A DNA stretch of 36,820 bases from positions 1 through 36,820 of the forward strand of contig JAILJR010000098.1 of the NCBI GenBank assembly GCA_024694565.1. The letters are read 5' to 3'. The notes below the pieces were generated by a model, which was not told the origin of the DNA, made no database searches, and worked only from the letters and a program-made list of their open reading frames with translations. Shown in pieces: positions 1 to 6,912 of this stretch. This DNA is from Butyrivibrio sp. (GTDB taxonomy: Bacteria > Bacillota > Clostridia > Lachnospirales > Lachnospiraceae). Position numbers and translations under genes: made by a program. How positions within the stretch are numbered: the first letter of the stretch is position 1; every line of letters starts with the position of its first letter.

Positions 1-150
1 GGCTCCGGCTGTGCATATTGCACAAGCAGCTGAGAGGCCCTATGAGCTCGTCGGTACTTAGCGAGGTATTTTCGAGCTTAGTACCGCTACGAAGCGAAAG
101 GAGCGAAAGCGTGCCCGAAGTGATTGTACAATATGCACAGCCATGGAGAC
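1..150 (-). repeat. Nested hairpin repeat, copy 1 (may extend past window edge)
   Basis: Read on the minus strand this copy has the family core: an acgctttcgctcc segment, then cgtagcggtactaag, a short variable hairpin tip, and ctaagtaccgacg pairing back. The outer arms at about 7-25 and 124-142 are complementary at 18 of 19 positions. The arm sequence differs from copies 3 and 4, while the core is shared. No coding sequence is convincing here. It begins at the window edge, so the left boundary is unknown. Confidence 0.75.
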
Positions 151-223
151 GCAAGGTGACTTTTGACCTCAACATCATAAGATTTGTGGCCCAACAAAAG
201 CTCATAAGATATGTGCATGAGAA

Positions 224-255
224 AAGGGATAAGGTCAATCAGTACCTTATCCCTT
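224..255. terminator. Perfect 12-bp stem-loop, possible bidirectional terminator
   Basis: aagggataaggt at 224-235 pairs perfectly with 244-255 across an 8-base loop. The minus side is followed by TTCTC and the plus side by AAATATTG, so neither has a strong U-tract. It lies downstream of the tRNA-Glu on the minus strand and could be a backup terminator. The rest of 256-410 shows nothing I can identify. Confidence 0.4.
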
Positions 256-410
256 AAATATTGTTCAATTTAGGTTGTCCCTCAATCCAGATCCTCAACA
301 ACTCACTCTGTTTTGAGTATTGAATATAAACCCTCAAGTTAAACCTTCAAACTGCTCGGCAGCCCCCTAACAAGTTTGATTATCCCATTGCAATTGCATA
401 AAATACCAAT

Positions 411-440
411 AAAAAACTCAAAATACTTTTGTATTCTGAG
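411..440 (-). terminator. Rho-independent terminator of tRNA-Glu
   Basis: On the minus strand CTCAGAATAC pairs with GTATTTTGAG (one G-U pair) across an AAAA loop, followed by TTTTTT. It starts about 30 bases after the 3' end of the tRNA, as expected for a single-gene tRNA transcript. Confidence 0.85.
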
Positions 441-468
441 CTTTGGCTTGGATTATTCAAATAATCAA

Positions 469-540
469 TACCTCGTAGCGGAATCGAACCGCTGATTCTG
501 CCGTGAGAGGGCAGCGTCTTAACCGCTTGACCAACGAGGC
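469..540 (-). tRNA. tRNA-Glu (anticodon CTC)
   Basis: Reading the minus strand from 540, the acceptor GCCTCGT pairs with ACGAGGT (G-U at the first pair). The anticodon stem CTGCC/GGCAG encloses the loop CTCTCAC, giving anticodon CTC for the glutamate codon GAG. The T-arm has GGTTCGATTCC. The CTGCCCTCTCACGGCAG arm resembles the known glutamate tRNA arm. No 3' CCA is encoded. The gene has its own promoter and terminator. CTC is usually the second, minor glutamate isoacceptor, so a TTC gene is expected elsewhere. Confidence 0.95.
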
Positions 541-573
541 ATTCACAAGTCGCTTTATATCGGCGACTTATTT

Positions 574-602
574 ATAATATTACATTTCCAGAAATAATGC
601 AA
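574..602 (-). promoter_or_regulatory. Sigma-70-type promoter of tRNA-Glu
   Basis: On the minus strand TTGCAT and TATTAT are separated by 17 bases, about 30 bases upstream of the tRNA 5' end. Between promoter and tRNA lies a small leader hairpin, AAGTCGC/GCGACTT (547-569), presumably removed by RNase P processing. Confidence 0.75.
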
Positions 603-631
603 GAGTTTTTTTGAATTTTTAAAAATATTTT

Positions 632-733
632 TTAAGCATAATTTTTTAATTTTCTAAGAGCCTCCCGGGCTGCATTTATTAATAGACTCAAGGCATTCTG
701 ATCTGGTGAGGTTTTCTTCTTAATACTAAACAT
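632..733 (-). CDS. Possible 33-aa small protein
   Basis: An ATG frame of 33 codons plus TAA, rich in Lys, Ala and Leu. Its C-terminal half (INAAREALRKLKNYA) could form a basic amphipathic helix. It lies upstream of the tRNA-Glu promoter on the same strand. The ribosome binding site is poor: an AAAGA touches the start codon and GGAAC is too distant. I recognise no family. It may be chance or the remnant of a decayed gene, since flanking bases are AT-rich and look non-coding. Confidence 0.2.
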   Translation of the reverse strand: MFSIKKKTSPDQNALSLLINAAREALRKLKNYA

Positions 734-836
734 TCTTTAGCATTGTTCCATAAAGCTCTCTCTGATGAGATTGCACATCTAAGGCAATTATTTAAAGGCA
801 ATAAGATTAGCCGACCGACAAAAGCCTGGCTGGTCA

Positions 837-926
837 GCTCCGGCTGTGCATATTGCACAAGCAACTGCGAGGTCCTTGAGAGCGGTCGGCACTTAGAAGC
901 CGTACTTTGGCCTCTTAGTACCGCTA
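837..926 (-). repeat. Nested hairpin repeat, copy 2, half element
   Basis: 837-867 matches 2-32 of copy 1 with one mismatch, and 883-926 holds the family core hairpin (cggcacttag pairing with cttagtaccg). The other half, with the acgctttcgctcc segment and opposite arm, is missing. The repeat ends exactly where the TAA stop of the neighbouring 5'-nucleotidase begins. Orientation is the same as copy 1, so the two arms form direct repeats about 835 bases apart around the tRNA gene. Confidence 0.7.
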
Positions 927-2804
927 TTATTCCAGAACCGTGATCCTTCCCTGGCCGTAGGGGTCAGAGTAGTCATCTCCTATTCTGCCGCCAAGGTCGT
1001 CGACTATGTAATCGATGAGGCACTGGTTGTCGAGCTGTACCTCATCCTGAAGGATCTTAGAGCCGTCGAAGGCGGTGTGGCCATCGCCGTTGTTTTTGAG
1101 GGTGTAGTTGTAGCCACCTAATGTGTAATGCTTTTGGGGATCGATCGGGTCATCTCCTACCTTGACATTCCTGACCCGGCGCTTTCCGCTCACACCGGTG
1201 AACATGCCCTTTTCGTTTGATGTACAGGATGAATCTATTGTTGTATCGATTTCATAGGACATGCCGGATACCTGGAGGAAGCCTCCAAATTCTGAAGGAC
1301 AGCTCCTTGCCCCCCACTCCAGGGCGTCCAGTATCTGCTGGCCGGTAACATCAATTACGCAGAGGCTGTTTCCAAAGGGATGAACATCTATTATATCCTT
1401 GAATGTTATATCACCCTTCAGGATTCCAACTCTGATACCTCCGGCATTCATAATGGCAATATCAGCACCACTCTGGATGCGTATTGCATCAGCACACAGA
1501 TCACCCATATTTGTCTCAGCGCGGCGGACCATACGTATAGGGTTGCCTTTCTCATCTACTGCCTCGGGATCATTGGTATATAACTCTACAGATGTATTTG
1601 CTACCACCTCTCCAAGCTTTTCATCAAGTTCATCATTTGCCTCATCAATGTTTCTGCTTATCGTGTTGTTTAAGCCAAGAAGTGCCGGAGCAGATGTATC
1701 GTTAGGCCAGGACCAGATATTTGTCTCCTTGATCCCTTCATCTTTTGAAATATGGCTGTAACCAAAGGCATTCAGCTTATAACCGACTGCAGAACGCGGA
1801 ACGTCCTTTCCGTCCTTATTCTTCATCACAAGCTGCTCTGTATCGTGACTGTGGCCGTCAAGGAATACATCAATGCCGTTTGTATTGGCTACAACATCGG
1901 CATAGGTCCAGGGCGTGCAGTCCTTGTCAAAGCCCATGTGCCCCATGACATAGATATAGTCTGCGCCTTCTGCCCTTGCATCATCAACTGCCTTCTGAAC
2001 CGCGTCGTAGAGCTTCTGACCGGTCTCGTCTTCACAAAAGCCGTATATATACTCGCCCTTGTCATTCTGGAAATACTTTGGGGTAGATGTAGTAAGGGAC
2101 TTGGGAGTCGTGACTCCGACAAAACCAATCCTCATTCCTTCCACTTCAATTATTTTATAAGGTTCAAATACAAGCTCACCTTCCTTTGTAAAATTGCAGG
2201 AAATGTATGGAAAATCTGCCTCTTTTGTGAGTTCAAGGAAGCGGTCCATACCGTAATCAAACTCATGGTTTCCGGGAATTGCCACATCATACTTCATGTC
2301 ATTCATCAGATCAATGATGGCCTCCCCCGTAGTAATGGTGCCGAGCGCTTCTCCCTGTATAGAATCTCCGTCATCGACAAGAAGCACGGTATACCCCTGA
2401 TCTTCAAGATACTCCCTTGCCTGCCACACACTTGCATATCCAAAGTGCTGATCGACACCGCAGTGAACATCACTTGTAAAAAGAATATATACATCTCCAT
2501 TATTCTGTGGTGCAGCGCTATCCTTATCTGCTGCATCCGCAGGCTGAACCGTTACAGCAGCTGCCTTCGAAGTATCCGAAGCGTCCTTTTCCTCAGACTT
2601 TTTTTCGTCTTCGCTCTTTTCTTCTTCCGCTTCCTCTTCTTCCTGTTCGGCCAGTTCCTGTGCCCTTTCATACCACTCGGGTTCCTCCTGATTAAGATAA
2701 TCCGGAGTCTCCGGTGGCGGATCCGTATTTACATGACAACCTGAAAGCACAAGCATCACAGCAGCTGCCATTGATGCGATGATAGTTTTTGTCCATTTTG
2801 TCAT
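927..2804 (-). CDS. Lipoprotein bifunctional metallophosphatase/5'-nucleotidase (UshA-like)
   Basis: This is an extracellular nucleotide-degrading enzyme. The chosen ATG (2802-2804) follows GGAG and opens a lipoprotein signal (MTKWTKTIIASMAAAVMLVL, lipobox LSGC); an upstream in-frame start would bury the signal. A Glu/Lys/Asp-rich linker follows. Next is a calcineurin-type metallophosphoesterase domain with SDVHCG, DDGDS, GNHEFD, GHMG and GHSHD metal-binding motifs. A 5'-nucleotidase C-terminal domain follows (NMGDLCADAIR, NAGGIR, HPFGN). About 625 residues is normal for the family. Family members release phosphate and nucleosides from nucleotides or cyclic nucleotides; the exact substrate is not readable. 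It follows the Rnf operon terminator and so probably has its own promoter. A repeated leader hairpin sits upstream. The stop codon abuts half-repeat copy 2. Confidence 0.93.
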   Translation of the reverse strand: MTKWTKTIIASMAAAVMLVLSGCHVNTDPPPETPDYLNQEEPEWYERAQELAEQEEEEAEEEKSEDEKKSEEKDASDTSKAAAVTVQPADAADKDSAAPQNNGDVYILFTSDVHCGVDQHFGYASVWQAREYLEDQGYTVLLVDDGDSIQGEALGTITTGEAIIDLMNDMKYDVAIPGNHEFDYGMDRFLELTKEADFPYISCNFTKEGELVFEPYKIIEVEGMRIGFVGVTTPKSLTTSTPKYFQNDKGEYIYGFCEDETGQKLYDAVQKAVDDARAEGADYIYVMGHMGFDKDCTPWTYADVVANTNGIDVFLDGHSHDTEQLVMKNKDGKDVPRSAVGYKLNAFGYSHISKDEGIKETNIWSWPNDTSAPALLGLNNTISRNIDEANDELDEKLGEVVANTSVELYTNDPEAVDEKGNPIRMVRRAETNMGDLCADAIRIQSGADIAIMNAGGIRVGILKGDITFKDIIDVHPFGNSLCVIDVTGQQILDALEWGARSCPSEFGGFLQVSGMSYEIDTTIDSSCTSNEKGMFTGVSGKRRVRNVKVGDDPIDPQKHYTLGGYNYTLKNNGDGHTAFDGSKILQDEVQLDNQCLIDYIVDDLGGRIGDDYSDPYGQGRITVLE

Positions 2805-2834
2805 ATTATTTTCACTCCATTCTGTAATAAGTAA

Positions 2835-2865
2835 AATCAAATGAGCTTTTATCGGGCAACTCATC
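2835..2865 (-). promoter_or_regulatory. Leader hairpin element, copy a
   Basis: A 31-base element in the 5' leader of the 5'-nucleotidase. GATGAGT at its 5' side pairs with GCTCATT (one G-U) around a loop containing CCGATAAAA. It matches the element at 16556-16586 at 26 of 31 positions, and all five differences are transitions. Function unknown; a short regulatory RNA or protein-binding hairpin is possible. Confidence 0.5.
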
Positions 2866-2880
2866 ATATGATGTATTGTC

Positions 2881-2920
2881 AAAATACCGGCTTCCTGCTG
2901 ATTGCAGGTAAGCCGGTATT
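2881..2920 (-). terminator. Terminator of the rnf operon
   Basis: On the minus strand AATACCGGCTT pairs with AAGCCGGTATT and encloses a second stem CCTGC/GCAGG, followed by TTTG. It starts a few bases after the rnfB stop codon. The U-tract is short but the stem is long. Confidence 0.8.
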
Positions 2921-2925
2921 AGTAT

Positions 2926-3720
2926 TCAGACAGCCTTTATTGCCTTCTTCGGGCACTTTGCAACACAGGTTCCGCAGTGTGTGCACTTTGTCTGGTCTAT
3001 TGTAGCCACATTGTCTACTACAGTTATTGCTCCTGCCGGACAGTTCTTCTCACAGATATGACATGCGATACATCCCACAGAGCAGTACTGGTTGACAAAC
3101 TTGCCCATATCCTTTGACATGCAGGTAACTACCTGCTTTGAATCATAAGGTATCAGATCAATGAGGTGATGCGGGCAGATATCAATGCATTTACCGCAGG
3201 CCTTACACTCTTCTTTGTCAACTACTGCAACACCGTTAACTACATGGATGGCACCAAACTGGCACACTGAAACGCAGCTTCCGCCGCCAAGGCAGCCATA
3301 GCTGCAGGTCTTTGCTCCACCGCCGGGAGCCTGGGTCTGAAGGCGGCAATCGGAAACACCGACATATTCGTATTTGCTCTTTGCCTTCTCACAGTCACCC
3401 TGACAATGTACATAAGCCACCATCCTGGTAGACTCTCCTGCCTCTACTCCCATGATTTTGGATATTACCTCCGCAACCGCAGGGCCGCCTACAGGACATT
3501 GGTTTACAGCCGCCTCACCCTTGGCTATCGCTGCAGCGCAGCCGCTGCAGCCGGGAAAGCCGCAGCCTCCGCAGTTGTTACCCGGGAGAGCTTCAAGGAT
3601 GGCAGCTTCTTTTTCATCTACATCAACATGCAGCTTGAGGTCTGCGGCGCCCAGGATCAGGCCGATAGCGATCCCGACTCCCGCAACCACACAAGTTGCA
3701 ATGATTATTCCACTGATCAT
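2926..3720 (-). CDS. rnfB: Rnf electron transport complex subunit B
   Basis: RnfB is the iron-sulfur subunit that takes electrons from reduced ferredoxin in the membrane Rnf complex (ferredoxin:NAD oxidoreductase coupled to Na+ or H+ export). The N-terminal membrane helix (IIIATCVVAGVGIAIGLILG) is followed by the CGGCGFPGCSGC cluster motif at about 45-60. Then come an N-terminal cluster region with CSYGC and CVSVC, and ferredoxin motifs CKACGKCIDICP, CIACHICEKNCP and CTHCGTCVAKCP. The start is the second ATG, with AGGAG nine bases upstream; the first ATG touches that site. It is the last gene of rnfCDGEAB and is followed by a terminator. A 241-base gap separates it from rnfA, far larger than the other gaps in the operon. 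Confidence 0.96.
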   Translation of the reverse strand: MISGIIIATCVVAGVGIAIGLILGAADLKLHVDVDEKEAAILEALPGNNCGGCGFPGCSGCAAAIAKGEAAVNQCPVGGPAVAEVISKIMGVEAGESTRMVAYVHCQGDCEKAKSKYEYVGVSDCRLQTQAPGGGAKTCSYGCLGGGSCVSVCQFGAIHVVNGVAVVDKEECKACGKCIDICPHHLIDLIPYDSKQVVTCMSKDMGKFVNQYCSVGCIACHICEKNCPAGAITVVDNVATIDQTKCTHCGTCVAKCPKKAIKAV

Positions 3721-3729
3721 AGTATTCAT

Positions 3730-3961
3730 CTCCTATTTATTAAATTTACCCAGTGATAAGTACATAGCTCCGCTTTGCCTTAGCTTTTCTGTACACATTT
3801 GCCGCAAGCAGATGATTCACCTGATGCTGCTTTTGCAGTTGACTGTGACGCCGCATCACGCTTCAATACCTGCAGAAGACAACGATAACTCCGAAGCCGC
3901 ATCAGGCTTCACACACTTGCAGCAAGCAGCTATGACATATGAGCCACAATACAACCATCAC
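3730..3961 (-). other. Unusual rnfA-rnfB gap with short Cys-containing frame
   Basis: All other rnf genes overlap or nearly touch, but here about 230 bases intervene. A 40-codon ATG frame at 3780-3902 ends CGKCVQKS, with weak GAAG as ribosome binding site. Another frame nearby reads CCKCVKPDAASEL before a stop. The similarity between the two stretches (Cys-x-x-Cys plus Ala/Ser-rich) suggests an internal duplication in a small or decayed coding region. I cannot assign a function, and it could be an untranslated spacer. Confidence 0.3.
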
Positions 3962-4549
3962 TTACTTCAAAGCTGAAAAGCCGGTAAATGCTATAGCCAT
4001 GAGGCCTGATGTGAGAAGTACCAGCGGCATTCCCTTGAAAGGTGCCGGGATGTCGTTATACTCCATCTTTTCACGAAGGCCTGCAAGGATCACGATAGCG
4101 ATTGTAAATCCTACAGCTGTTGCAAAACCACAAACGGTGCTCTGAAGAATGGTGTATCCATCTGTAACGTTGTTGAGTGCAACACCTAAAACCGCACAGT
4201 TTGTCGTGATCAGGGGAAGGTAAACGCCCAGTGCCTGATAGAGTGAAACCACGTATTTTTTGAGTATCATCTCAACGAACTGTACCAGCATCGCAATCAC
4301 AAGGATGAACACAATAGTCTGGAGATATGACAGGTCAAGCGGAGCCAGAATAAACTTGTAAATAATGCTGCAGACCAGAGAAGCCATTGTTATGACAAAC
4401 ACACAGGCTGCACCCATTCCAAGGGCTGTATCTGTCTTCTTGGAAACTCCAAGAAATGGGCACAATCCGAGGAACTGACTTAAAACTACGTTATTGACCA
4501 GGGAAGCCGTTATCATCAGCCCCACAAGAGAAAGAATTGATTCTGCCAT
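3962..4549 (-). CDS. rnfA: Rnf electron transport complex subunit A
   Basis: RnfA is a six-helix integral membrane subunit, homologous to RnfE and NqrD/NqrE, that helps form the ion and electron path of the Rnf complex. At 195 residues it is normal length. Characteristic stretches are VNNVVLSQFLGLCPFLGVS in the first helix region and LITTNCAVLGVAL in the fourth; each carries one of the conserved half-membrane cysteines known to ligate a shared iron-sulfur cluster with RnfE. AGGAGG lies eight bases before the ATG, three bases after rnfE. The rnfA-rnfB gap downstream is described separately. Confidence 0.96.
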   Translation of the reverse strand: MAESILSLVGLMITASLVNNVVLSQFLGLCPFLGVSKKTDTALGMGAACVFVITMASLVCSIIYKFILAPLDLSYLQTIVFILVIAMLVQFVEMILKKYVVSLYQALGVYLPLITTNCAVLGVALNNVTDGYTILQSTVCGFATAVGFTIAIVILAGLREKMEYNDIPAPFKGMPLVLLTSGLMAIAFTGFSALK

Positions 4550-4552
4550 GAT

Positions 4553-5344
4553 TTAAGCCTCCTTTCCGGTATTATCTTTTGAATTCTTGTCAGCCATTAT
4601 CTTGTCAGCTGCAGCTTCCTCAGCCGATGAGCAGCACCCCTGTCCAAACTTTGAGGTGTCCTTGCCCTTCTTTGCCATGTCAGCCTTTACCTTGTTCATG
4701 ATGGCAATAAGAAATGCCAGTACGAAGAAGGCTCCTGCCTGCTGAATAAAGATAGATATGGGTTGGTAGCGTGAAAGGAACGCACCCACTGCTCCGGGAA
4801 TTACTGTTCCTTCACCAAGAACCTGGATATCAAAAAATGTTCCGCCGCCGATAAATTCCCTGACAAGACCTATGCAGGTGATGGCACAGGTAAAACCAAT
4901 GCCCATTCCGATTCCGTCGAAAAATGCGGGAACGATACCGTTCTTGCTGGCGTAGGCCTCTGCTCTTCCGAAAATGATACAGTTAACAACTATAAGCGGA
5001 ATGTACACGCCAAGTGCTGCATTGAGTGCCGGCAGATATGCCTGCATCAGCAGCTGAACCAGTGTAACGAACGAAGCAATTACTACTATAAATGAAGGAA
5101 TCCTGACTGTAGGAGGAATGACCTTCCTGAGAGCTGAAATAACAGCGTTACTCAGTGCAAGCACAAAGGTGGTTGCCAGTCCCATTCCGAGACCATTGAT
5201 AGCTGAGGATGTAACGGCCAGTGTAGGACACATACCGATCATCAGTACAAGTGTAGGGTTCTCAGCAATGAGACCGTTACAGAATCTTTCGAGAGGTGTA
5301 TTGGCTTCCAGGCCAAGAGCACCCTTTTTATTTATACTGCTCAT
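4553..5344 (-). CDS. rnfE: Rnf electron transport complex subunit E
   Basis: RnfE is an integral membrane subunit paired with RnfA. It carries the family signatures LIAENPTLVLMIGMCPTLAV and YIPLIVVNCIIFGRAEAYAS, each with a conserved cysteine. The C-terminal tail is longer than in enterobacterial RsxE and ends with a hydrophilic region containing CCSS. Two starts are possible: GTG at 5347 or ATG at 5344. ATG is preferred because AGGAGG lies six bases away and the ATG overlaps the rnfG stop in a TGATG junction, which implies translational coupling. Confidence 0.95.
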   Translation of the reverse strand: MSSINKKGALGLEANTPLERFCNGLIAENPTLVLMIGMCPTLAVTSSAINGLGMGLATTFVLALSNAVISALRKVIPPTVRIPSFIVVIASFVTLVQLLMQAYLPALNAALGVYIPLIVVNCIIFGRAEAYASKNGIVPAFFDGIGMGIGFTCAITCIGLVREFIGGGTFFDIQVLGEGTVIPGAVGAFLSRYQPISIFIQQAGAFFVLAFLIAIMNKVKADMAKKGKDTSKFGQGCCSSAEEAAADKIMADKNSKDNTGKEA

Positions 5345-5952
5345 CACTGTCCTCCTTTCAATACATTGTCAAAATATGAAACTGCAGCGTTGACGCCCTC
5401 TGTCACTGCCTTTGAGGTTATGGTGGCACCTGAGATGGCCTCAATCTGGGTGTTCTCATCTGTGAGCTGTCCGCTCTTAACCACTACAAAGCTTCCCTTT
5501 GCTTTATCTGAAAACTGTGGAACGATAACCTTATCAGCATTCATTCCAAGACCGGGAGTCTCTGAAATGGAGATGATCGAAATACCGTTCACCTTATCAT
5601 CATTGGTGATACCTACCGTATAGGTGATAAAATCACCGTATCCCTTTGACTTTACCTGAATGACATAACCAAGGCCTGTTCCGGAAGCATCCTTTGCTTC
5701 CTTGACGCTCTCGATCGTAACTCCCTGATGTTCGGAAACAGCAGCTGCTGCCCCACTCTCATTCAGCTCTACATCATCAAATGTAGCGGCGCTGGCAAAA
5801 ACCGACTGGTTGGCCTTATCCTGTGCCAGCTTCTCCTGGTAGGCTATAGGATCTTTTGTAACCTGATAAACGATTCCCAAAAGAACGCCTGCAACCAGTG
5901 TTATAGCAAAAAGGATAAGCGCATTCTTGATCATAGACTTTGTATCGTTCAT
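5344..5952 (-). CDS. rnfG: Rnf electron transport complex subunit G (FMN protein)
   Basis: RnfG is an extracytoplasmic subunit anchored by one N-terminal helix (ALILFAITLVAGVLLGIVY). The FMN-binding domain ends in SGATITSKAV at about 174-183; in this family FMN is attached to the threonine of S/T-G-A-T (here Thr177) through phosphodiester linkage. That attachment needs an ApbE flavin transferase, which is not in this window. Length 202 residues is typical. GGAGG precedes the ATG, which overlaps the rnfD stop codon (ATGA). Confidence 0.95.
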   Translation of the reverse strand: MNDTKSMIKNALILFAITLVAGVLLGIVYQVTKDPIAYQEKLAQDKANQSVFASAATFDDVELNESGAAAAVSEHQGVTIESVKEAKDASGTGLGYVIQVKSKGYGDFITYTVGITNDDKVNGISIISISETPGLGMNADKVIVPQFSDKAKGSFVVVKSGQLTDENTQIEAISGATITSKAVTEGVNAAVSYFDNVLKGGQ

Positions 5953-6899
5953 GCCTTCTTCGCCTCCTTTTTTGCAGTTTTTCTGATGCCGAAGGCCCTT
6001 GGGATCGTATACTTCTCAATAAGCGGAACAAGAAGATTTGAAATGATGATCGCATAGGATACACCTTCTGCATTTGCACCAAAGATACGGAAGATTCCTG
6101 TAAGGAGTCCCAATATGAAGCCGTAAATAACTCTTCCCTTTGGTGTTATCGGGCAGGTGACATAGTCAGTTGCCATGAAAAATGCACCGAGCATAAGTCC
6201 GCCACCTGCAAGATGTGCTGATATAAATGACATGTTAAAGCCGTAGCCGCCAAACAGACCTACGAAAATTGCAAAAGTAAGAATATAGGTAAATGGAATT
6301 ACATAATCAATGACGCCCACAGCAAACAGGATCATGGCACCGATCACAACGGCTATCATAGAAGTCTCACCGATGGTTCCTGCCTCACGTCCGATTATCA
6401 TCTCCATTACGTTGACCTCGACACCATTTTTAAGCTCTGCAAGAGGTGTTGCTCCCGTGAAGGTATCAGTGACGAAATTGGTCATGATGGCCGGGAATGA
6501 GATCATCAAAAAGCATCTGCCGCCAAGGGCCGGGTTCATAAAGTTCTGTCCAAGTCCGCCGAAGATTTGCTTTACCATGATGATGGCAAAAATGCCTCCG
6601 ATTATCGGAATCCAGAACGGCACTGAGGCGGGAAGGTTAAGTGCCAGCAAAAGTCCGGTCACAACTGCGGAGTAATCTCCTATAGTCACAGGCTTTCCCA
6701 GAGCCTTTTCATAAACAAACTCAGAGGCAACGCAGCTTGCTACCGAAAGTAAAATTATTATAAGTGCATCCAGACCGAAATTGTAAATACCAAAACCGGT
6801 CGCAGGAAGAAGTGCAATGACAACCCACATCATGATATTGCTGGTTGTCGTCCTGGACCTGACATGCGGATTGGATGACACTTTTCTCATATCGCTCAT
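5949..6899 (-). CDS. rnfD: Rnf electron transport complex subunit D
   Basis: RnfD is a polytopic membrane subunit, NqrB-like, that carries a second covalent FMN. The attachment motif TGAT is visible at 148-151 (TFTGATPLAELKNG). Signature blocks NPALGGRCFLMISFP and FMATDYVTCPITPKGR match the family. Length 316 is normal. GGGGG precedes the ATG by eight bases, 13 bases after rnfC, and the 3' end overlaps rnfG by four bases. The extensive overlap indicates a single transcript and fixed stoichiometry. Confidence 0.95.
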   Translation of the reverse strand: MSDMRKVSSNPHVRSRTTTSNIMMWVVIALLPATGFGIYNFGLDALIIILLSVASCVASEFVYEKALGKPVTIGDYSAVVTGLLLALNLPASVPFWIPIIGGIFAIIMVKQIFGGLGQNFMNPALGGRCFLMISFPAIMTNFVTDTFTGATPLAELKNGVEVNVMEMIIGREAGTIGETSMIAVVIGAMILFAVGVIDYVIPFTYILTFAIFVGLFGGYGFNMSFISAHLAGGGLMLGAFFMATDYVTCPITPKGRVIYGFILGLLTGIFRIFGANAEGVSYAIIISNLLVPLIEKYTIPRAFGIRKTAKKEAKKA

Positions 6900-6912
6900 T
6901 CAAATGTCCCCC

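Noticed and set aside
18..257. 79-codon plus-strand frame at the window start
   Set aside because: It reads through hairpin repeat copy 1 and the 224-255 stem; composition is repeat-derived.
1..926. Direct repeats around tRNA-Glu as attachment sites of an integrated element
   Set aside because: No integrase or cargo gene lies between them, and the repeats belong to a family also found at 10742 and 20786.
743..943. 66-codon plus-strand frame
   Set aside because: Half of it is repeat copy 2 and the end runs into the antisense of the 5'-nucleotidase; no start signal.
1752..2744. Plus-strand open frame of 330 codons
   Set aside because: It is the mirror of the 5'-nucleotidase gene, whose motifs and lipoprotein signal are unambiguous; the plus frame has no ribosome binding site or recognisable family.
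3452..3976. Plus-strand open frame of 174 codons across rnfB and the rnfA-rnfB gap
   Set aside because: Most of it lies opposite rnfB, and it shows no family features.
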